From CAYUVF01 sp964448045 (GTDB lineage Bacteria > Bacteroidota > Rhodothermia > Rhodothermales > Salinibacteraceae), in assembly GCA_964448045.1 (NCBI GenBank), contig CAYUVF010000028.1, forward strand, positions 1 through 47,721: DNA of 47,721 nt, written 5' to 3'. Below the pieces are notes generated by a model. The model had not been told where the DNA came from. It made no database searches and saw only the letters and a program-made list of their open reading frames with translations. Within the stretch, counting starts at the first letter, position 1; every line of letters starts with the position of its first letter. Positions 24,201-32,106 of the stretch are shown piece after piece. A program made the translations under genes and the position numbers.

Positions 24201-25043
24201 ATGCGAACCATGCGACGACTTTCTATCACGGTGTTGGCGCTCGCGCTAATGATCCTCGCGTACCCCGACCGGGCGCAGGCGCAGCGCAGCGGACAGACGA
24301 AGCGCCAGTTTGAGGGTGTGGGCATCACGTCCAAGCTGGGCGAGACCGTGCCGCGAGATATTACGTTCCGCAACGCACAGGGCGACCCGGTGACTCTCGG
24401 GCAGTACTTCGATGGCGATCGGCCCGTCTTGCTCAACCTGGTGTATCACGACTGCCCCATGCTGTGCGGGCTAATGCTCGATGGCATCACGCGCACGTTG
24501 AGCAGTATGTCGTGGACGCCGGGCGATCAGTTCCGGGTGCTCACCGTTAGTTTCAATCATCGTGAAACCCCGGAACTCGCGCGCAAACAAAAGGAACGAT
24601 ATGTAAAGACGCTGGGTACACCACAAGCTGCCGAAGGGTGGCACTTCCTGACCGGCTCGGAGGCCGCAATCGAGCAGCTGACGGACGCCGTTGGCTTCGA
24701 CTTTCGATGGGTCGCCGAGAAGGGCGAATATGCCCATCCCACGGTCGCCATCTTTCTCAGCGGCGAGGGCACCATCACCCGCTATCTGTACGGCATGGAG
24801 TATGCCGCGAGCGATGTGCGTAAGGCACTCGTCGAGGCTTCGGACGGCAAGGTGGGCAACCCGGTCGATCAGATTGCGCTGTACTGCTTCCAGTTTGATC
24901 CTGACGCCAATTCCTATACGGCCGATGCGTTCAACATTATGAAGCTGAGCGGAGGGCTCACGGTTGTTATCCTGGGCCTTACGCTATTCGCCTTCTGGCG
25001 CCGAGAGCGCAACGAACTGGACAAAGCGGTCGCTGCATCATAG
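24201..25043 (+). CDS. SCO1/SenC-family protein with C-terminal membrane helix
   Basis: About 280 residues from the ATG at 24201 (alternative ATG 24210); the frame stays open far upstream but only these starts give a signal peptide (LSITVLALALMILAY, cleavage near AQAQ). The SCO domain has CxxxC in LVYHDCPMLCGLML (about 84 and 88) and the copper histidine in EYAHPTVAIFL (about 177). Unlike the SCO of the copper operon, it ends in a membrane helix (GGLTVVILGLTLFAFW, about 249-268) and a short charged tail. It lies 31 bp before coxB, so it is probably the SCO dedicated to the CuA centre of this caa3 oxidase. Confidence 0.92.
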   Translation: MRTMRRLSITVLALALMILAYPDRAQAQRSGQTKRQFEGVGITSKLGETVPRDITFRNAQGDPVTLGQYFDGDRPVLLNLVYHDCPMLCGLMLDGITRTLSSMSWTPGDQFRVLTVSFNHRETPELARKQKERYVKTLGTPQAAEGWHFLTGSEAAIEQLTDAVGFDFRWVAEKGEYAHPTVAIFLSGEGTITRYLYGMEYAASDVRKALVEASDGKVGNPVDQIALYCFQFDPDANSYTADAFNIMKLSGGLTVVILGLTLFAFWRRERNELDKAVAAS

Positions 25044-25073
25044 GGCGCCCGGCTCCTGACTTTTTTCGTAGGC

Positions 25074-26045
25074 ATGGTCAATCACGTGGAAAACATGATC
25101 GCAAACGGTATTTGGCTACCGGAAAGCGCGTCGACGATCGCGCCCGAGTACGACGGCTTGTTCTACTTTGTGTACTGGACGAGCGTAGTGCTTTTTGTGG
25201 GCGTCGTGGCGTTTATGCTGTACTTTGCGTACGCATACCGCCGCCGTGACCCCGACGAGCGCGCCGAGCTGGTCGAAGAGAACACGCTCATCGAGATTTC
25301 CTGGGTCATTGTACCCACCATCCTCGTGCTGTTGGTCTTCACGTGGGGGTTCCAAACATTTATCAAGATGAATGTGGCCCCCGATAACGCGTATCAGATC
25401 AATGTGCGCGGGCAGCAGTGGAGCTGGCTGTTCGAATATCCGAATGGGGCGACGTCGTCGGAGCTGCATGTGCCGGCGAACCGGCCCGTCAAGCTCAAGA
25501 TGAGCAGCACCGATGTCCTGCACAGCTTCGCAGTGCCCGCCTTCCGGATCAAGCAGGATGTGCTTCCCAATCGCTATTCCTCTGTCTGGTTTGAAGCAAC
25601 GAAAACCGGTACCTACAAGGTTTACTGCACCGAGTACTGTGGCACGCAGCACTCGGGCATGTTGGCCGATGTCATCGTGCAGACGCCGTCGGATTTCGAT
25701 CAGTGGCTGCAAGACGCGGCGGCTCCAGACGACATGCCGCTGCCGCAACTTGGGCAGCGCGTGTACCAGCAGCAGGGATGCCAGGGCTGTCACAGCCTCG
25801 ACGGATCGCCCGGCGTTGGCCCCTCGTTCCAGAACCTCTACGGATCGGAGCGCCAGTTTGCCGATGGCTCCTCCGCCACGGCCGATGAGAACTACCTCCG
25901 CCAGTCGATCCTGGAGCCAGGCGCCGAGATTGTCGAGGGTTATCAGAACCTGATGCCGGGCTCATACAGCTCCCTCTCGGAGCGCGAAATCTCGGCACTG
26001 GTGGCTTTCATCAAGGAGCAGGGCGACGCCTCGGCCGCGGACTAA
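25074..26045 (+). CDS. coxB: Cytochrome c oxidase subunit II with fused cytochrome c (caa3 type)
   Basis: 323 residues. Two N-terminal helices (about 25-50 and 70-95, the second WVIVPTILVLLVFTWGFQTF) precede the periplasmic cupredoxin domain. CuA ligands are visible in VYCTEYCGTQHSGM (about 185-196) with the upstream His in VLHSFAVPAF. The C-terminal domain is a cytochrome c with CQGCHSLDG at about 236 and the axial Met in the QNLMPGSY region. The fusion defines the caa3 type, which takes electrons directly from ACIII. It is co-directional with the SCO gene upstream and with coxA 54 bp downstream. Confidence 0.96.
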   Translation: MVNHVENMIANGIWLPESASTIAPEYDGLFYFVYWTSVVLFVGVVAFMLYFAYAYRRRDPDERAELVEENTLIEISWVIVPTILVLLVFTWGFQTFIKMNVAPDNAYQINVRGQQWSWLFEYPNGATSSELHVPANRPVKLKMSSTDVLHSFAVPAFRIKQDVLPNRYSSVWFEATKTGTYKVYCTEYCGTQHSGMLADVIVQTPSDFDQWLQDAAAPDDMPLPQLGQRVYQQQGCQGCHSLDGSPGVGPSFQNLYGSERQFADGSSATADENYLRQSILEPGAEIVEGYQNLMPGSYSSLSEREISALVAFIKEQGDASAAD

Positions 26046-26099
26046 CGACCTCCTTAGCCATCGTACTACGAATCCCGTTTCGTAATTATTTTAGGGGAT

Positions 26100-27818
26100 A
26101 TGGACACGCAGACTGCAGCGACGTCGGCCTCCGGACATGAAGGGGCCGAGGAGCACAACTACCTCAACCACGAGTCCGGCATCTGGTCGTGGCTTACTAC
26201 GCTCGATCACAAGCGGATCGGCGTCATGTATGCCTGGGCCGTGGCGTTCTTTTTCCTGATCGGCGGCCTGCTCGCACTGGCTGTGCGCATGGAGCTATTC
26301 GCACCCGGCGAGACGATCATGGGGGCGGATGCGTACAACCAGACGTTTACGCTTCACGGCATCATCATGATCTTCCTCTTCCTGGTGCCGGCAGCGCCCG
26401 CCGTGCTGGGTAACTTCGTGCTGCCCATTCAGTTGGGGGCGAAAGATGTCGCCTTCCCCCGGCTGAACCTGGCCAGTTGGTACATCTACATGGCCGGGGC
26501 CATCACAGCGATTGCAGCCATCCTCCTCGGCGATATCGATACCGGCTGGACGTTCTATGCACCCTACTCGCTGCAGCAGGGCTCGGCCGTTATCATCATG
26601 ACGGCGTCGGTCTTTGTGATCGGCTTCTCGTCGATCCTGACGGGAATGAACTTCATCGTCACGATTCATAAGATGCGCGCGCCGGGGCTCACCTGGAACC
26701 GGCTTCCGCTGTTCGTCTGGAGCATTTACGCCACCTCCATCGTCCAGATTCTGGCGACGCCCGTCATTGGCATCACGATGCTGCTGCTCATCTTCGAGCA
26801 GGTGATGAAGATTGGCATCTTCGATCCGGCCCTCGGTGGCGACCCGATTCTGTTCCAGCACTTCTTCTGGTTCTATTCGCACCCGGCCGTCTACATCATG
26901 ATTCTGCCGGGCTTCGGGATCATCTCCGAGCTGATCGCCACGTTCTCGCGGCACCGCGTGTTCGGCTATCGCGCCATCGCGCTGTCGTCGGTGGCGATCG
27001 CCATGCTTGGCTTTCTCGTCTGGGGCCACCACATGTTCGTCTCCGGGCAGTCGGCCGTTTCGTCGGTGATTTTCTCGCTGATCACCTTCCTGATCGGAAT
27101 TCCCTCCGGCATCAAGGTGTTCAACTGGATCGCGACGATGTACAAAGGCTCGATCTGGCTGCAGACGCCGATGCTCTACGCCCTTAGTTTCCTGTTCCTC
27201 TTCACGATTGGCGGGTTGACGGGTATCATGGTTGGCGTGCTGGCACTCGATGTGCACCTGCACGATACCTACTTCGTCGTGGGCCACTTCCACTACGTGA
27301 TGATGGGCGGCATGGTGATGGCCCTGCTCGGCGGCGTGCACTACTGGTGGCCGAAGATGACCGGACGGATGTACAACGAGACAGCTGGCAAGATTGCCGT
27401 CGGCCTCATTTTTGTAGGCTTCAACCTGACGTTCTTCAGCCAGCTGATTCTGGGCAGCCAGGGTATGCCGCGCCGCTATTATGACTACTTGGAACGTTAC
27501 ACCGCGCTGCACCAGATGTCGACCATCGGCTCGTGGATCCTGGGAGCGGGGCTCTTCCTCGTGCTTGGCTACGGGCTGTATTCGCTGTTCCGTGGCAAGA
27601 AAGCGCCGGCCAATCCGTGGGGCGCGGCAACGCTGGAGTGGACCAACACAGCCGCCATCCCCGATCCGCACAACTTCAAGCGCACGCCGCTCGTCACACG
27701 GGGTCCGTACGACTTCCATCTGGCCGATGACGTCTTCGGAGGCGATGGCGCGGGTGACGGTGCCGTGAAAGTGCCGGAGGCCGCACCGCCTGCCCCAGAG
27801 CCGCACGAGGCCAAGTAA
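26100..27818 (+). CDS. coxA: Cytochrome c oxidase subunit I, A2 type
   Basis: 572 residues with 12 predicted helices. Heme a/a3 and CuB ligands appear in FTLHGIIMIFLFL, FYSHPAVYIMILPGFG (His and the cross-linked Tyr), WGHHMFVSG, and HDTYFVVGHFHYV. The glutamate of the usual HPEVY motif is replaced by Ala, and a Tyr-Ser pair precedes His (YSHPAVY, about 258). This is the mark of A2-type heme-copper oxidases, as in the Rhodothermus marinus caa3 enzyme, where Tyr takes over the D-channel end role. It reduces O2 and pumps protons. The C-terminal tail is a long Pro/Ala/Glu-rich stretch. Confidence 0.97.
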   Translation: MDTQTAATSASGHEGAEEHNYLNHESGIWSWLTTLDHKRIGVMYAWAVAFFFLIGGLLALAVRMELFAPGETIMGADAYNQTFTLHGIIMIFLFLVPAAPAVLGNFVLPIQLGAKDVAFPRLNLASWYIYMAGAITAIAAILLGDIDTGWTFYAPYSLQQGSAVIIMTASVFVIGFSSILTGMNFIVTIHKMRAPGLTWNRLPLFVWSIYATSIVQILATPVIGITMLLLIFEQVMKIGIFDPALGGDPILFQHFFWFYSHPAVYIMILPGFGIISELIATFSRHRVFGYRAIALSSVAIAMLGFLVWGHHMFVSGQSAVSSVIFSLITFLIGIPSGIKVFNWIATMYKGSIWLQTPMLYALSFLFLFTIGGLTGIMVGVLALDVHLHDTYFVVGHFHYVMMGGMVMALLGGVHYWWPKMTGRMYNETAGKIAVGLIFVGFNLTFFSQLILGSQGMPRRYYDYLERYTALHQMSTIGSWILGAGLFLVLGYGLYSLFRGKKAPANPWGAATLEWTNTAAIPDPHNFKRTPLVTRGPYDFHLADDVFGGDGAGDGAVKVPEAAPPAPEPHEAK

Positions 27819-27866
27819 CGCCGCCTCTTTATTCGATATGCAGTAGCCACAACCTCTTTGAGTCTC

Positions 27867-28565
27867 ATGGCAACGGACACCGCAGTGGCCTCACAGGACA
27901 CCGAGGCTGCGCACGCTCATCATCCGCCGCACCTCCAGCATCACTTTGTCTCGTCGGAGCAGCAGTTCGACTCGGCGAAGCTGGGCATGTGGCTCTTTCT
28001 GATCACCGAGATTCTGCTGTTCAGCGGGATGTTCGTCGCCTACACGGTTTACCGCGTGTGGCATCCGGAGGCGTTCGCGGAGGCGAGTGCGACGCTCGAC
28101 TGGGTGCTCGGCGGGGTGAATACGCTCGTGCTGCTGGCCTCGTCGTTCACGGTGGCGCTGTCGATCCATTACGCCCAGAAGGACGAGCACTCCAAGAGCT
28201 TCTGGAACCTGATCACCACGCTCGCTCTCGCAGGGGTCTTTATGGTGATCAAGTATTTCGAGTGGACGGCTAAGTTTGAGCACGGCGTCTTTCCCGCGGG
28301 GTTCTTTGACCCACACGGCGCGGGGTACGAGCAGTTGGCGAGCATCCCCTTCACGGGGCAGTTCTTCAGTATCTACTTCGTGATGACGGGCATCCACGGC
28401 TTCCACGTGCTGATTGGTATGGGCATCATCGGCTGGATCGCCAGCCGCGTCTATCGCGGGCACTTTAGCAGCGAGTACTACACGCCCATCGAGATTACGG
28501 GGCTGTACTGGCACTTGGTCGACATCATCTGGATTTTCCTCTTCCCGCTGCTTTACCTCGTGTAG
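27867..28565 (+). CDS. coxC: Cytochrome c oxidase subunit III
   Basis: 232 residues from the ATG at 27867 (an upstream TTG at 27858 is less likely). The N-terminal 35 residues are polar and His-rich (AAHAHHPPHLQHHF), followed by five helices. Family stretches are KLGMWLFLITEILLFSGMFVAYTVYR, a GxHGFHVLIGMGI helix, and the end ITGLYWHLVDIIWIFLFPLLYLV. It stabilises subunit I and its proton path. It starts 48 bp after coxA and coxD follows 67 bp later. Confidence 0.95.
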   Translation: MATDTAVASQDTEAAHAHHPPHLQHHFVSSEQQFDSAKLGMWLFLITEILLFSGMFVAYTVYRVWHPEAFAEASATLDWVLGGVNTLVLLASSFTVALSIHYAQKDEHSKSFWNLITTLALAGVFMVIKYFEWTAKFEHGVFPAGFFDPHGAGYEQLASIPFTGQFFSIYFVMTGIHGFHVLIGMGIIGWIASRVYRGHFSSEYYTPIEITGLYWHLVDIIWIFLFPLLYLV

Positions 28566-28632
28566 CTTCACGGGCCAAGCCGGCCCGCGCGGTTGTTTCT
28601 ATTTTGCGAACTACGAAGGCATTTTACGATTC

Positions 28633-29106
28633 ATGGCGCACGCCGAAGGAAACGCTGAAAACCACGGGCATCACATCATCCCCTTCAAGGTGCTCCTCGC
28701 TGTCTTTTTGGGACTGGTGGCGCTGACGGTGCTTACCGTCGCCGTCGCCCGCGTGGATCTGGGTCCGCTCAACGTACCTGTGGCCCTGGGCATCGCCGGG
28801 TTGAAAGCCACGCTCGTCGTCCTCTTCTTCATGGCGCTGAAGTACGACAAACCCGTCAACTCGATGGTCTTTAGCATCGGGACGGTGTTCGTTGTCATCT
28901 TCGTGGTGTTCACGCTGTTCGACACTGCTTTCCGTGGTGACCTCGGAAACGTCAGCCCGCTCACCATCGAGGAGGAGGAGCGCCAGTTGGAGGAGCTGCG
29001 CCAGCGCGATCCTGATCCCGAGGACCTGCGCGTGGCCCCAGCCGACTTCGACAATGCACCGGGTAGCAACGCTTCCGCCGATACGACCGGTGCCGGTGGA
29101 CAGTAG
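28633..29106 (+). CDS. coxD: Cytochrome c oxidase subunit IV family protein
   Basis: 157 residues. N-terminal His-rich segment (HAEGNAENHGHHI), then three helices (KVLLAVFLGLVALTVLTVAVA, LGIAGLKATLVVLFFMALKYDK and MVFSIGTVFVVIFVVFTLFDT), the layout of prokaryotic caa3-type subunit IV. The C-terminal 45 residues are soluble and acidic (IEEEERQLEELRQRDPDPEDL). It is the last gene of the oxidase group. About 60 bp after its stop the decayed IS110 fragment begins, and no intrinsic terminator is visible in between. Confidence 0.88.
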   Translation: MAHAEGNAENHGHHIIPFKVLLAVFLGLVALTVLTVAVARVDLGPLNVPVALGIAGLKATLVVLFFMALKYDKPVNSMVFSIGTVFVVIFVVFTLFDTAFRGDLGNVSPLTIEEEERQLEELRQRDPDPEDLRVAPADFDNAPGSNASADTTGAGGQ

Positions 29107-29165
29107 ATCGCCTCGTCCAGCAGGGCGTCCCGGTGTAGAAACGCTGTTAAACACTCTCTTGGAAG

Positions 29166-29440
29166 TCAAGGGGTTTGAGGGGTGAGGCGGTAGAATTTCT
29201 CTCCGTCAAAATTCTGGTCGTGCTTCAGCATGCCGTAGATCGAGTGTAAGAGCTTTCGCATGACCGCGCCGCCCGCGCACAATCCAGAAGGGCCACCCGG
29301 AGCCCCTGCATGCCCGATTTGGCTTCGCTGCGCTTCGTCAGTCGGCCTTCGGCCTCGTTTGGGGGCGGGCCTGGCGCATGGTCGAAGCTCGGCGCCTTTC
29401 GAAGAACTGGTATTATAAGCGCGGCCGCCAGAATCACCGC
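29166..29440 (-). pseudogene. Decayed C-terminal fragment of an IS110-family transposase
   Basis: On the minus strand the frame ending with TGA at 29166-29168 reads AVMRKLLHSIYGMLKHDQ and then NFDGEKFYRL, the typical C-terminus of IS110/IS116/IS902 transposases. Upstream, the related part RLTKRSEAKSGMQGLRVALL, which resembles the LTKRGN..LRRALY segment of the family, is in another frame, so at least one frameshift separates them. No RuvC-like N-terminal domain remains within the window. It lies just downstream of coxD in the reverse orientation and is a scar of an old insertion, not an active element. Confidence 0.7.
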
Positions 29441-29516
29441 GTCGGGTTGAACGTATAGGAGACTATCACTGGCCTCACAGGCTCAGGGAATGGCCGTTTG
29501 AACGCTCCGCCTCGCC

Positions 29517-29828
29517 ATGCTTGTCCTGCTCGTCATACTGATCGGACCGATCCTTTTCTTCCTGGTGACGTGGGGCATCGCGACGGTGTACCGCCTCTAC
29601 TTCCCCGAGCATCCGCTGCCGTTCGAGCAGGATCCAGTCATCATTCGCGAGCGCGCGGCAGCTCAGGGCGAGAGCATGCCCGTAGGCGTACGCGAGATCC
29701 GCGCGGATCAGCGCCGGGCGCAGCGGCAGGGCCAGGCGCCCGCCAACACCCCTTATCACTACGCGTGGGGGGGCTCGGATGGGTTTCCCGAGGCATGGTA
29801 CGAAGATCTCTGGCGCCGCCGCAACTGA
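29517..29828 (+). CDS. Small single-pass membrane protein, unknown function
   Basis: 103 residues. One N-terminal helix (residues about 2-23, LVLLVILIGPILFFLVTWG) is followed by YRLYFPEHPLPFEQDP and a polar, Arg/Gln-rich region (ADQRRAQRQGQ) ending WYEDLWRRRN. No family was recognised. The last codons and stop lie in a perfect 14-bp tandem duplication (29819-29846), which supplies a second in-frame-looking AACTGA just beyond the stop. It is flanked by the IS110 remnant and a convergent nucleosidase gene. The composition is protein-like, so it is probably real, but it could be a remnant. Confidence 0.5.
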   Translation: MLVLLVILIGPILFFLVTWGIATVYRLYFPEHPLPFEQDPVIIRERAAAQGESMPVGVREIRADQRRAQRQGQAPANTPYHYAWGGSDGFPEAWYEDLWRRRN

Positions 29829-29846
29829 TCTGCCGCAACTGATCTG
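29819..29846. repeat. Perfect 14-bp tandem duplication at a stop codon
   Basis: CCGCAACTGATCTG occurs twice without spacer (29819-29832 and 29833-29846). The first copy contains the TGA stop of the small membrane protein; the second lies in the spacer to the convergent nucleosidase gene. Two more perfect 14-bp duplications with other sequences occur in the window. Confidence 0.9.
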
Positions 29847-29871
29847 AAGTGCGCTGCAGCGGGGTTTGGCC

Positions 29872-30492
29872 TCAGTCGGTTGCCATCAGTGTGCCCGAAT
29901 CGATCTGCTTGATGAGTGCACTGGCGAGGGTCTGGCGCGCATCCGCAAGCCGTTGGCGAAAGTCCTCGTTTTCATCGAGGACGCGGCCGGTGGGCACCAT
30001 CAGGAGTGTGCAGGGAATGCCGTGCTGGGCGGCGACGTAGGCGATGGCGTAGCCGGTCGAATCGCTCAGGTCGGCGATGCGCTGCCAGTAGCTCAATTCG
30101 TCCTGGTTTCCGATGCCGTGGTCATGTGTCACGAGTGTTCCTTCGGCTTCGGTGTCGACCGGCTGGTCGAGCGGCATGCGGGGATACGAGGGCGCCGACA
30201 GCTGAATCCGGTCGCCCTCCAGGACGTGCGTGATGCCGACGACCGCGCCGGCCGGCAACTCGCCGGTTAGCGCCGTGCATGTGCCCGGGTGAATCAGCCG
30301 GTCCAGCGAATGGCGTTGCAGGAGGCGCTCGGTGCGCAGCGTCGCCTTAATTTTGCCGATGCCGGTAATGGCGACGAGGACATCATCGTCGTACGTGTGT
30401 TCGCCCTCGGCGACCTCGCCCAGCCGACCGTGACGATATTGTTTGAGAAAGGGGGCAGCGGCTTCTTCGGTGGTAAAAGCAAGACCAATCAT
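29872..30492 (-). CDS. Nucleosidase/phosphorylase-superfamily protein (MTA/SAH nucleosidase-like)
   Basis: 206 residues. The fold signature is VLVAITGIGKIKATLRTERLLQ with LIHPGTCTALTGELPAGAVVGITHVLEGD, as in nucleoside phosphorylases and MTA/SAH or futalosine nucleosidases. An N-terminal TTEEA may supply the acid Glu. The usual C-terminal purine/catalytic Asp motif (D in RxISD) is not seen; VPTGRVLDENEDF stands in its place, and the MEGAA-type segment is replaced by STGYAIAYVAA. So substrate specificity or even catalysis is uncertain. It is divergent from metF (93 bp), which fits a role in the methyl cycle (removal of S-adenosylhomocysteine), but menaquinone (futalosine) or another role remains possible. 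Confidence 0.7.
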   Translation of the reverse strand: MIGLAFTTEEAAAPFLKQYRHGRLGEVAEGEHTYDDDVLVAITGIGKIKATLRTERLLQRHSLDRLIHPGTCTALTGELPAGAVVGITHVLEGDRIQLSAPSYPRMPLDQPVDTEAEGTLVTHDHGIGNQDELSYWQRIADLSDSTGYAIAYVAAQHGIPCTLLMVPTGRVLDENEDFRQRLADARQTLASALIKQIDSGTLMATD

Positions 30493-30585
30493 CGAACACT
30501 TACGTAAAGGGCAAGGTAGAATACAACTCGATAGGCAGCACGTCGCCGATCAAGTAAGCAAAATGCTGAACGAAAGTCATCTCAC

Positions 30586-31545
30586 ATGAAAGTTATCGAG
30601 CATCTGAAGCAGGCGAACAACCCGCTCATCTCATACGAAATTATCCCGCCGAAGCGAGGCGGTTCTGCTGAGCAAATGCTGGGCGTCGTGGAGGAGTTGA
30701 TGCCGTTTGATCCGCCGTTCATCGATGTGACGAGCCACTCGGCCGAGGCCACATATGAGGAGCAGGCCGATGGCACGTGGAAGCGCAAGGTGAAGCGCAA
30801 GCGTCCCGGCACGCTGGGGTTGTGCGCGGCGATCGAGGCGCGCTTCGACATCGACACGGTGCCGCACATCCTGTGCAACGGCTTTACCCGCGAGGAAACC
30901 GAGGATGCGCTCATCGAGCTCAACTACCTCGGCATCGAGAATGTGCTCGCCATCCGGGGGGATGACAAGGGATACGACAAGCCCGTGCCGCCCAACCGAT
31001 CCCGTAACAAGCACGCGATCGATCTCGTCCAGCAGATCGAGGACATGAACCGGGGGGAGTACCTCGAAAACCTCGTCAACGCCACGCCCACTGATTTCTG
31101 CGTGGGCGTAGCCGGATATCCGGAGAAGCATTTCGAGGCGCCTAACCTGACGTGGGACATCCTCAACCTCAAGCGCAAGATCGACGCCGGGGCGGATTAC
31201 GTCGTTACGCAGATGTTCTTCGACAACGCCTATTATTTCGAGTTCGTCGAGCGCTGCCGTGACGTAGGCATCACCGTGCCCATCGTGCCGGGCATCAAGA
31301 TTCTCACGAAGGAGCATCACCTGCGCACACTTCCTAAGCATTTCCACACCGAGATCCCGGAAGCGCTGGCGGCCGAAGTGGAGGCCGCCGAGGATCCGGA
31401 ACAGGTGGTCGACATCGGGGTGGAGTGGGCCATCCAGCAGTCGCAAGAGCTTATGAGCGCGGACGTGCCGTGCATCCACTTCTACATCATGTCCAGCGCC
31501 CGCACCGTGAAGCGCGTCGTTGAGCCGCTCCGCGAGATGGCGTAA
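30586..31545 (+). CDS. metF: Methylenetetrahydrofolate reductase
   Basis: 319 residues, usual for bacterial MetF, a cytoplasmic FAD enzyme that makes 5-methyltetrahydrofolate for methionine synthesis. The TIM-barrel begins ISYEIIPPKRGGSAEQML (FEFxPP-type motif). Then PPFIDVTSHS, the folate/FAD region NVLAIRGDDKG, GVAGYPEKHFEAPN and KIDAGADYVVTQMFFDN follow, then GITVPIVPGIKIL. All landmarks of the family are present. It is divergent from the nucleosidase-like gene, and its 3' end faces the minus-strand hpf gene across a foldback repeat at 31559-31624. Confidence 0.96.
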   Translation: MKVIEHLKQANNPLISYEIIPPKRGGSAEQMLGVVEELMPFDPPFIDVTSHSAEATYEEQADGTWKRKVKRKRPGTLGLCAAIEARFDIDTVPHILCNGFTREETEDALIELNYLGIENVLAIRGDDKGYDKPVPPNRSRNKHAIDLVQQIEDMNRGEYLENLVNATPTDFCVGVAGYPEKHFEAPNLTWDILNLKRKIDAGADYVVTQMFFDNAYYFEFVERCRDVGITVPIVPGIKILTKEHHLRTLPKHFHTEIPEALAAEVEAAEDPEQVVDIGVEWAIQQSQELMSADVPCIHFYIMSSARTVKRVVEPLREMA

Positions 31546-31558
31546 GGGAACGCTCTGA

Positions 31559-31624
31559 GTTCAGGGTTTGGCGTTCAGGGTTTGGCGTTCGGAGTGCTGC
31601 GGTTGCCCCCCAAACCCTGAACGC
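31559..31624. terminator. Foldback repeat between convergent metF and hpf (14-bp duplication plus 15-bp hairpin)
   Basis: GTTCAGGGTTTGGC is present twice in tandem (31559-31572 and 31573-31586), followed by a third GTTC. The reverse complement CCAAACCCTGAACGC (31610-31624) pairs perfectly over 15 bp with 31571-31585 (24-base loop). It could act as a bidirectional terminator between the convergent genes, though there is no T-run. Confidence 0.55.
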
Positions 31625-31643
31625 GCATCTCCGGACGCCGAGT

Positions 31644-31967
31644 CTACCGATGGGCGTCTTTATCGGTGCTGCGTAGTTTGGCTTTGTAGCGTTTCAGTTG
31701 GCGCCAGAGCGCATCGACGCACTGATTGATGGCTTCCTCGTGCGTGGATGCCTCGGCCTCGGCTGAGAGGCGTTTCTGGTAGACATCGAGGTTGATCTCA
31801 GCTGTCTTGTCTTCGGAGGGCGCGTTGTTCTGCCCGAGAATAATGTGCGCACTGATGATGTCGTTGTAGACGCGCTGTAACTTGTCCAGGCGTTTGGAGA
31901 TATGCTCGCGCAGATCGGTATTCAGATCAACGTGGCGGGCAGTGATTTGGCTTTGCATGCGAGGCAC
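31644..31967 (-). CDS. hpf: Ribosome hibernation-promoting factor (short HPF/RaiA)
   Basis: 107 residues, a short-form HPF. It binds the 30S subunit at the mRNA/tRNA channel and inactivates ribosomes in stationary phase. The sequence has the family beta-alpha-beta-beta-beta-alpha pattern: QITARHVDLNTDLREHISKRLDKLQRVYNDIISAHIILGQ, EINLDVYQKRLSAEAEASTHEEAINQCVDALWRQLKRYKAKL. There is an AGAGAGGTG ribosome site 6-7 bases before the ATG. It is downstream of ybeY on the same strand, with a hairpin/T-run between them, so the two may not be in one transcript. Confidence 0.92.
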   Translation of the reverse strand: MPRMQSQITARHVDLNTDLREHISKRLDKLQRVYNDIISAHIILGQNNAPSEDKTAEINLDVYQKRLSAEAEASTHEEAINQCVDALWRQLKRYKAKLRSTDKDAHR

Positions 31968-32011
31968 CTCTCTCTACTGCGTGGAAGGAAGCGGGAAGGA
32001 CGGCGCCACTC

Positions 32012-32037
32012 GAAAAAACGGCACCACTGTGGTGTCT
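32012..32037 (-). terminator. Candidate terminator after ybeY
   Basis: On the minus strand CACCA pairs with TGGTG (5 bp with a 3-base loop, partly extended), followed by GTTTTTTCG. The T-run lies at 32013-32018 in plus numbering. It would end transcripts from ybeY before hpf. The stem is short, so the call is moderate. Confidence 0.45.
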
Positions 32038-32106
32038 CATGGTATGTCTCCGGCATCCTCCAGTTTCTTTCACGCAAGGGCGATTGTTGCTGGTCGAACC
32101 GCTCGT

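Noticed and set aside
29107..29510. Intact insertion sequence downstream of coxD
   Set aside because: Only a frameshifted C-terminal piece is left and no paired ends or N-terminal transposase domain are present.
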